Both the position numbers and the translations under genes were made by a program. 11,153 nucleotides of DNA, from contig JBFMFB010000049.1 of assembly GCA_040752115.1 (NCBI GenBank), forward strand, positions 1 to 11,153, read 5' to 3'. Positions 7,049 through 11,153 of the stretch are shown here, in pieces (positions within the stretch are counted from its first letter, which is position 1; each line of letters opens with the position of its first letter). This DNA is from JBFMFB01 sp040752115. GTDB taxonomy: Bacteria; Pseudomonadota; Gammaproteobacteria; Burkholderiales; Sulfuricellaceae. Below the pieces are notes generated by a model. The model saw only the letters and a program-made list of their open reading frames with translations, had not been told where the DNA came from and ran no database searches.

Positions 7049-7420
7049 TCAGCTCCGGGCGACGATATAAACGCCGACGATTATAACCCCGATGCCGGCG
7101 AGCCGGGTCAGCGAAACCGCCTCGCCGAACAGCCACCACGCCGCGAGCGCATTGACGACGTAGCCGATGGAAAGCATCGGATAAGCGATGCTGACTTCGA
7201 CCCGCGACAGCGCCAGGATCCATACCACCACGCTGATGACGTAGCAGGTGAGCCCGCCCAGGATGTGCGGTTCGGTGGCGAGCTGCCAGCCCACCGGCAG
7301 GATGTTGTCGCGGCTGAAGGCGAAATGGCCGACGGCGTTGGTGCCGGCTTTCAGCAGCAGTTGTGCGCCGGCGTTGAGCAGCACTCCGGTCAGGACGAGA
7401 GAGAAACTGAGCAGGTTCAT
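7049..7420 (-). CDS. ArnE/ArnF-like SMR/EamA-type flippase subunit
   Basis: A 123-residue membrane protein with four predicted helices (about 3-23, 50-68, 71-93 and 100-121), the size of E. coli ArnE (111 aa) or ArnF (128 aa). SMR-type features include LLLKAG after helix 1 and SRVEVSIAYPMLSIGYVVNA followed by FGE before helix 4. In E. coli, ArnE and ArnF are proposed to act together to flip undecaprenyl-phosphate-L-Ara4N to the periplasm. Only one such gene is present here, so the product may be a homodimer or pair with a distant gene; I therefore leave ArnE versus ArnF open. The ATG overlaps the arnT stop as ATGA, and the TGA abuts the arnB start, so it is tightly coupled in the operon. A longer in-frame start would lie in arnT and add non-membrane residues, so it was rejected. 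Confidence 0.87.
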   Translation of the reverse strand: MNLLSFSLVLTGVLLNAGAQLLLKAGTNAVGHFAFSRDNILPVGWQLATEPHILGGLTCYVISVVVWILALSRVEVSIAYPMLSIGYVVNALAAWWLFGEAVSLTRLAGIGVIIVGVYIVARS

Positions 7421-9063
7421 GGCGTTCTCACAACGACGCGGCGGGTGTCTTTGGCGATCACCTCCATCGGCAGGCCGCCCGCTTTGAATTGTTGGTAAGT
7501 GGCCGGCTCCATGATGGCAAGCGCGTAGGGTTGGCTGCGCCACGCCTTCTCAAACGCAGCGAAATCCGGCAACCACTTCTGCGGCTCCTGGGCCAGGCCG
7601 AATTCCAGCTCGTCCTGGTGCGCCACCAGCGTCACGGTGCGCCTGATGTAGAACGGCAGGGTCTGGTCGTACATGCTTACGCTGTAAAACGGTATATCCG
7701 GCTTGAGGTACGGCTTGATCTTTTGCGCCAGGTAATAGGCCGAGTTCGAGGGCGCCAGGCTTTCGTGCCCGGCCAATACCAGTTGCCCGAATACCAGGCT
7801 GGAAAATGCCAGTGCGATGACCGCCGGGCGAATCCTGTTTTTGTGCGCAAAATAGAGCGCGATAACGGCGCCGACGAACCAGACCGCAGCGGCCACGGCG
7901 AGCCACATGGCGTATTTTTCGTAGAGCCCGGCCGGGATTTCCTCGCTGGAAAAGGTCACCACCAGCGGCGCCAGGACGAAGCCGAGACCGGCCAGCACGG
8001 CGACCGGCACGGTCTGCCAGAACAGCGCCCGGGCTTTCAGGTGAGCCAGCCTTTCTCCCATCAGCAGCGCGAATGCGGGAAAGATCGGCAGGATATAGGA
8101 GGGCAGCTTGGAGCTGGAAACCGAGAAAAAAACGTAGATGAACACCGCCCAGATCAGCAGAAAACGCTTGGGCTGGAAGGTGCCAGCCTCGCGTTTCCAG
8201 GCGCGCGCCAGTGCATCGAACATCAACCCCGCCCAGGGCAGGATACCGGCGAGCAGGATCGGCACGAAATACCACCAGGGATGGTAGCGGCCGTGCGCCT
8301 TGGTAAGAAAGCGCTCGAAGTGCTCGTGAATGAAAAAGAAATGGAAGAATTCGGGATTGGCGAGCGACACCGCGACGAACCAGGGGGCGCTGATGGCCAG
8401 GAACAGCGCCAGGCCGGTGGCGAGGTGAAGGCGCTTCCACAGGGCCCAGTCGCGCTGCGCCAGCGTGTAGATCACCAGCACCGCGCCGGGCAGGATCAGG
8501 CCGATCAGCCCCTTGCTCAGCACGGAGAACGCCAGCGCCGCCCACGCGACGTGCATCCACAGCCGGTTTTCGCGGTCGTTCGCGCCGGAGCGCTGCGCCA
8601 GCAGAAAGCCGATCATGCCGGCGGTCATGAAAAACGTCACGCCCATGTCGAGCGTGTTGATGTGTCCGATCAAGGCGTAAAGCAGGCTGCTGCCCGTAAT
8701 CAGGGCGGCATAAAAGCCTGCGTCGGGACCGAACAGACGGCGGCCGGCGAACCAGACCAGGGCGATGCCGAAGAACCCCGCCAGGGCGCTCCACAGCCGC
8801 GCGGTCCATTCGTGCTCGCCGAAGGCGGTGAAGGCGGCGGCGGTGGCCCAGTATTGCAGCGCCGGTTTTTCGAAATACTTGATGCCGTTGAGGCGAGGCG
8901 TCATCCAGTCGCCGCTGGCGACCATCTCGCGCGCGATTTCGGCATATCGCCCCTCGTCCGTCTTGACCAGATGGCGGTAGTCCAGGCTACCGAACCAGAT
9001 CAGCGCGCCGATCAGGACGAGCAGCCAGATGGCGGGGCGTTTGAATGATGGGGACGAGTTCAT
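7417..9063 (-). CDS. arnT: Lipid A L-Ara4N transferase ArnT (GT83, GT-C fold)
   Basis: A 548-residue polytopic enzyme (E. coli ArnT is 550 aa) that transfers L-Ara4N from undecaprenyl phosphate to lipid A phosphates at the periplasmic face. After TM1 the first periplasmic loop carries TDEGRYAEIAREMVASGDW (35-53), with the conserved Asp-Glu of GT-C glycosyltransferases, and then PRLNGIKYFEKPALQYW (56-72), both close to E. coli ArnT. About a dozen further hydrophobic segments follow to ~residue 425. The remaining ~120 residues form a soluble C-terminal domain, as in ArnT. Generic PMT-family (GT39-like) transferases share the loop, but the arn context supports ArnT. It is the first gene of the operon, and its stop overlaps the next ATG by 4 bp. 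The ribosome site is weak (CACGGA close to the ATG). The upstream intergenic region holds an inverted repeat. Confidence 0.92.
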   Translation of the reverse strand: MNSSPSFKRPAIWLLVLIGALIWFGSLDYRHLVKTDEGRYAEIAREMVASGDWMTPRLNGIKYFEKPALQYWATAAAFTAFGEHEWTARLWSALAGFFGIALVWFAGRRLFGPDAGFYAALITGSSLLYALIGHINTLDMGVTFFMTAGMIGFLLAQRSGANDRENRLWMHVAWAALAFSVLSKGLIGLILPGAVLVIYTLAQRDWALWKRLHLATGLALFLAISAPWFVAVSLANPEFFHFFFIHEHFERFLTKAHGRYHPWWYFVPILLAGILPWAGLMFDALARAWKREAGTFQPKRFLLIWAVFIYVFFSVSSSKLPSYILPIFPAFALLMGERLAHLKARALFWQTVPVAVLAGLGFVLAPLVVTFSSEEIPAGLYEKYAMWLAVAAAVWFVGAVIALYFAHKNRIRPAVIALAFSSLVFGQLVLAGHESLAPSNSAYYLAQKIKPYLKPDIPFYSVSMYDQTLPFYIRRTVTLVAHQDELEFGLAQEPQKWLPDFAAFEKAWRSQPYALAIMEPATYQQFKAGGLPMEVIAKDTRRVVVRTP

Positions 9064-9097
9064 TCCGTGCAGAATTTAAACTAGAAAAAGCGTTTTA

Positions 9098-9125
9098 GCC
9101 ACGAATGACACGAATGTTCGCGAAT
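9098..9125 (-). repeat. ATTCGTG-type dispersed repeat, left arm
   Basis: On the - strand it reads as three ATTCG-cored units (ATTCGCG, ATTCGTG, ATTCGTG) ending in GGC. It matches the arm at 9196-9223 at 23 of 28 positions in inverted orientation, sharing the uninterrupted core ATTCGTGTCATTCG. This sequence type is, to my knowledge, a recurrent intergenic repeat in many environmental bacteria. Confidence 0.85.
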
Positions 9126-9195
9126 CATCATGCCGTTGCTCATGGGGTCGTGCTCGCATGGTGTGCTGCAAATCGGGCGCGCATCATTGTTCTTA

Positions 9196-9223
9196 ATTCG
9201 TGTTTATTCGTGTCATTCGCGGC
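9196..9223 (+). repeat. ATTCGTG-type dispersed repeat, right arm
   Basis: On the + strand it reads ATTCGTG, ATTCGTG, ATTCGCG with 2-3 bp spacers and ends in GGC. It is the inverted partner of 9098-9125, and the pair encloses 70 bp. A cruciform, or an RNA hairpin in leader transcripts of arnT, is possible. Confidence 0.85.
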
Positions 9224-9333
9224 CCAATGCCTTTTCAGGTTTTAAAGAGGATTTTTTGGCCGAAAACGCGGCAGTATAGCATCGGCACGGTGGGGGCGGA
9301 ATCGGCCCGCCAATCGCGACAATCTGTTTGCCC

Positions 9334-9339
9334 TATAAT
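9334..9339 (+). promoter_or_regulatory. -10 element (TATAAT) of the mutarotase gene
   Basis: A perfect TATAAT lies 47 bp before the ATG, giving a short leader of about 40 nt. No good -35 hexamer is found at 16-18 bp. GCGACA (9316-9321) resembles -35 but the spacing is only 12 bp, so a -35 is uncertain and an activator may be needed. Confidence 0.5.
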
Positions 9340-9375
9340 GGCGGACGATAGCCACTGCACAACGACTATTACCAC

Positions 9376-9380
9376 AGGAG
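9376..9380 (+). promoter_or_regulatory. Ribosome binding site AGGAG for the mutarotase gene
   Basis: AGGAG is followed by a 6-nt spacer and the ATG at 9387. It is the best Shine-Dalgarno in the window and fixes this start. Confidence 0.85.
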
Positions 9381-9386
9381 CCCGCC

Positions 9387-10298
9387 ATGTCCGATTCTCT
9401 CGCCGCACTGAATAGCCGCTTCGCCCTTGCCGGCCAGCTTGATTTCGAGGAAGGGCCGGGTGGGCTGGCGGTCGCCAGGGTGAGCAACCCGCTGGGCGAG
9501 GCGATGATTTCCCTGAGCGGGGGCCACGTGATGACCTGGCGGCCGCAGGGCCAGGAGCCGGTGCTGTGGCTGAGCGGCTACGCCAAATTCGCGCCGGGAA
9601 AGTCGATCCGGGGCGGTGTGCCCATATGCTGGCCGTGGTTCGGTCCGCACGAGCGGGAGGCGGGTTTTCCCAGCCACGGTTTCGCCCGCACCGCGCCTTG
9701 GACGGTAGAGAGCACGGAAGCGCTGCCTGACGGCGCCGCCCGCTTGACCCTGACCCTCCAGCACAGCGATGCCACCCGGTCCCAGTGGCCCCACGCCAGC
9801 AGCCTTCAGAGCGTCATCACCGTCGGGCGCGAACTGCGCATCGACCTCGTCACCCGCAATCTGGGCAACGCGCCGTTCGTCATCGGCGAGGCGCTGCACA
9901 CCTATTTTGCCGTCAGCGACATCCGCAATGCGCCCATCCGCGGTCTGGAGGGCTGCGCCTTCGTGGACAAGGTGGATGGCGGCCGGCGCAAGACGCAGGA
10001 AGGCGCGATCGTAATCGGCAGCGAGGTGGATCGGGTTTATCTCGACACGGCCGCCGACTGCGTGATCGAGGATGCCGGCCTGAAGCGGCTCATCCGCATC
10101 CGCAAGGAAGGTAGCCGGTCGACAGTGGTATGGAACCCCTGGGTCGCGAAAGCGGAAAAGATGGGTGATTTCGGACCGGAGGGATATCTGGGCATGGTCT
10201 GCGTCGAGAGCGCCAATGCGCTGGACAATGCAGTCACCATCGCGCCGGGCGGGGAGCATGTCCTGACCGTGCGCTACAGCATCGAGCCGCTGGCATAG
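9387..10298 (+). CDS. D-hexose-6-phosphate mutarotase (YeaD / aldose-1-epimerase family)
   Basis: A 303-residue cytoplasmic protein of the YeaD-type hexose-6-phosphate epimerases, which interconvert alpha and beta anomers of glucose-6-phosphate and related sugars. Family blocks in order are GGHVMTWRP (45-53), RGGVPICWPWFGPH (75-88), GFPSHGFARTAPW (93-105), VIGEALHTYF (165-174), VYLDT, VVWNPW (247-252) and GMVCVESAN (269-277). By analogy with aldose 1-epimerases, His171 and Glu274 are the likely acid/base pair, and the conserved His97/Arg101 region binds the sugar phosphate. The length matches the family (~290-300 aa). It is monocistronic on the + strand, has its own TATAAT and ribosome site, is divergent from the arn operon, and converges on the Smr gene with only 2 bp between stop codons. 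A link to arn through supply of sugar phosphates to UDP-glucuronate is conceivable but not shown. Confidence 0.92.
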   Translation: MSDSLAALNSRFALAGQLDFEEGPGGLAVARVSNPLGEAMISLSGGHVMTWRPQGQEPVLWLSGYAKFAPGKSIRGGVPICWPWFGPHEREAGFPSHGFARTAPWTVESTEALPDGAARLTLTLQHSDATRSQWPHASSLQSVITVGRELRIDLVTRNLGNAPFVIGEALHTYFAVSDIRNAPIRGLEGCAFVDKVDGGRRKTQEGAIVIGSEVDRVYLDTAADCVIEDAGLKRLIRIRKEGSRSTVVWNPWVAKAEKMGDFGPEGYLGMVCVESANALDNAVTIAPGGEHVLTVRYSIEPLA

Positions 10299-10300
10299 AT

Positions 10301-10930
10301 TCAACCGCCGCCCAGGTCGGCCTGTGGGGACGGTGGAGGAGCGCCGGCTTTCAGTAGTACCAGCATCGCGCCGCTGCCCCCGTCCGCCGCTCGCGCCTGG
10401 CAGAACGCCAGCGTTTCGTCGCGCTGCATCAGCCAGTTGGCCACCTTGTTTTTCAGCACCGGCTCGCGGTTCTTGGAACCCAACCCCTTGCCGTGGATGA
10501 TGCGCACGCAACGTGCGCCCCGCTTCCTGCAACCGGCGAGGAATTGTATCAGATGCGCCTTCGCTTCGACGCTGGTGAGGCCGTGCAGATCGAGCTCGCC
10601 CTGGATGATCCAGTGCCCGCGGCGGAGCTTGCGCAGGATCTGGCGGTCCAGGCCGGGGCGCAGGAAGACGAGCTCCTCCCCGCTTTCCATCGCCTCCGGC
10701 CAAAGGATATGGTCGCTCAGGGAATCGGCCAGCACCTCGCGCTCGTCGTCCAAGGTTTGATGCGGAATGGGGCGGGGGCGGCGCGGTGGATGGAGAAAGC
10801 GGCTGCCGATGGCCAGCGGCCGGACATCGCGCACCGCTTCGCGGAACACTGCACGTTCCTCTTCGGGCAGCGCCGGCGACCAGCTTGCTTCATTTCCGCC
10901 GGGCTGCTTCGAAGAAGGCTTGGGTTTCAC
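10301..10930 (-). CDS. Smr-domain protein (SmrA/YdaL-like)
   Basis: A 209-residue protein. The N-terminal ~105 residues are charged, proline-containing and little conserved (FREAVRDVRPL at 29-39). The C-terminal half is an Smr domain with its hallmark motifs LDLHGL (113-118), IIHGKGLGS (144-152, HGKG) and GGSGAMLVLL (184-193). Stand-alone Smr proteins such as E. coli SmrA and SmrB are RNA/DNA endonucleases: SmrB cleaves mRNA at collided ribosomes, and SmrA (YdaL) shows endonuclease activity. The LDLHGL motif (rather than a variant) suggests activity is retained; the exact substrate is not predictable from sequence. The start is GTG, whose last two bases are part of the trxB stop (GTGA, 4-bp overlap). 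No other start fits before Met81, so translation is probably coupled to trxB. It ends with a Gly/Pro-rich tail and 2 bp before the convergent mutarotase stop. Confidence 0.88.
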   Translation of the reverse strand: MKPKPSSKQPGGNEASWSPALPEEERAVFREAVRDVRPLAIGSRFLHPPRRPRPIPHQTLDDEREVLADSLSDHILWPEAMESGEELVFLRPGLDRQILRKLRRGHWIIQGELDLHGLTSVEAKAHLIQFLAGCRKRGARCVRIIHGKGLGSKNREPVLKNKVANWLMQRDETLAFCQARAADGGSGAMLVLLKAGAPPPSPQADLGGG

Positions 10931-11153
10931 TTGCCCAGATCTTCCAGATAACGCTCGACATCAAGCGCCGCCATGCAGCCGGTACCGGCACTGGTGATTG
11001 CCTGGCGGTAGACGTGGTCCTGCACGTCGCCGGCCGCGAATACGCCTGGCACGCTGGTGGCGGTGGTGTTGCCTTTGTGGCCGCCGTGCGTCACGATGTA
11101 GCCGCCTTCCATTTTTAGTTGCCCTTCGAAAATGTCGGTGTTCGGCTTATGGC
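10927..11153 (-). CDS. trxB: Thioredoxin reductase, C-terminal part (runs off the right edge)
   Basis: About 74 C-terminal residues are visible. They read HKPNTDIFEGQL, then GGYIVTHGG, then the FAD-binding signature SVPGVFAAGDVQDHVYRQA and the closing ITSAGTGCMAALDVERYL, nearly identical to E. coli TrxB in the same region. The enzyme uses NADPH and FAD to reduce thioredoxin; the redox CxxC centre lies in the part outside the window. The reading frame is open to the edge, with no sign of damage. Its TGA overlaps the GTG start of the Smr gene by 4 bp, so the two form an operon. Confidence 0.95.
   Translation of the reverse strand, partial: HKPNTDIFEGQLKMEGGYIVTHGGHKGNTTATSVPGVFAAGDVQDHVYRQAITSAGTGCMAALDVERYLEDLGK

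Larger units (their letters stand above)
9064..9386. other. Divergent intergenic region between the arn operon and the mutarotase gene
   Basis: This 323-bp stretch contains no convincing gene. It must hold the start signals for the arn operon (leftward) and for the mutarotase gene (rightward). The part near arnT is AT-richer, with TTTAAATT about 20 bp before the ATG, but I find no convincing -35/-10 pair on the - strand. The middle carries a 28-bp imperfect inverted repeat with a 70-bp centre, listed separately. The right end has a perfect TATAAT for the mutarotase gene. No strong intrinsic terminator is visible. Confidence 0.7.

Noticed and set aside
6065..9048. Long + strand open frames (477 and 519 codons) opposite arnB and arnT
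   Set aside because: They are antisense frames of well-supported genes in GC-rich DNA. Their translations are rich in Gln, His, Arg, Gly and Asp, without domains, and they cross gene boundaries.
9192..9208. PmrA-box-like CTTAAT-N5-TTTATT upstream of the arn operon
   Set aside because: One half is perfect and the other has one mismatch, and the location is attractive for an arn operon. But it overlaps the dispersed ATTCGTG repeat almost entirely and lies about 130 bp from arnT, so the match is best explained by the repeat.
9200..9415. Small + strand open frame starting MFIRVIRG
   Set aside because: It begins inside the ATTCGTG repeat and runs out of frame into the mutarotase gene. FIRVIRG-like starts are simply translations of this repeat.

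Overview
The window is GC-rich, tightly packed DNA of proteobacterial type. The protein set (split ArnA, ArnB/C/T, LplT, YeaD-like mutarotase, TrxB next to an Smr protein) and the dispersed intergenic repeats suggest an environmental betaproteobacterium. That placement is inference; there is no rRNA or other taxonomic marker here.

Layout. At the left edge, on the + strand, lie the Gly-rich tail of one TPM-domain (YgcG-like) protein and a second small TPM-domain protein overlapping its stop codon. From about 619 to 9063 everything is on the - strand. In transcription order it reads arnT, a single arnE/arnF-like subunit, arnB, arnC, arnA formyltransferase half, arnA dehydrogenase/decarboxylase half, a fructosamine-kinase family gene, and lplT. 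To the right of a ~320-bp divergent intergenic region is a D-hexose-6-phosphate mutarotase (YeaD family) on the + strand. It converges, with 2 bp between the stops, on a - strand pair: the C-terminal end of trxB and an Smr-domain gene.

How the genes work together. The six arn genes encode most of the pathway that makes 4-amino-4-deoxy-L-arabinose (L-Ara4N) from UDP-glucuronate, loads it on undecaprenyl phosphate, flips it and transfers it to lipid A. That modification lowers surface negative charge and gives polymyxin/cationic-peptide tolerance. ArnA is split into two genes whose catalytic residues align with the E. coli fusion. ArnD, the deformylase, is not in the window, and a kinase gene follows arnA_C instead. 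LplT, an inner-membrane lysophospholipid flippase, extends the envelope-lipid theme.

Structure beyond the genes. The first four arn genes are joined by 4-bp overlaps or direct abutment. The next two junctions are opened up by 7-bp-unit repeats. One repeat array pair forms a 19-bp perfect inverted repeat that supplies the last codons and stop of arnC and ends 11 nt before the arnA_N start. A separate 28-bp imperfect inverted repeat of the ATTCGTG type lies upstream of arnT. I see no CRISPR, tRNA, rRNA, insertion sequence or phage gene. The main points of interest are the ArnD-less split arn operon and the repeats embedded in it.
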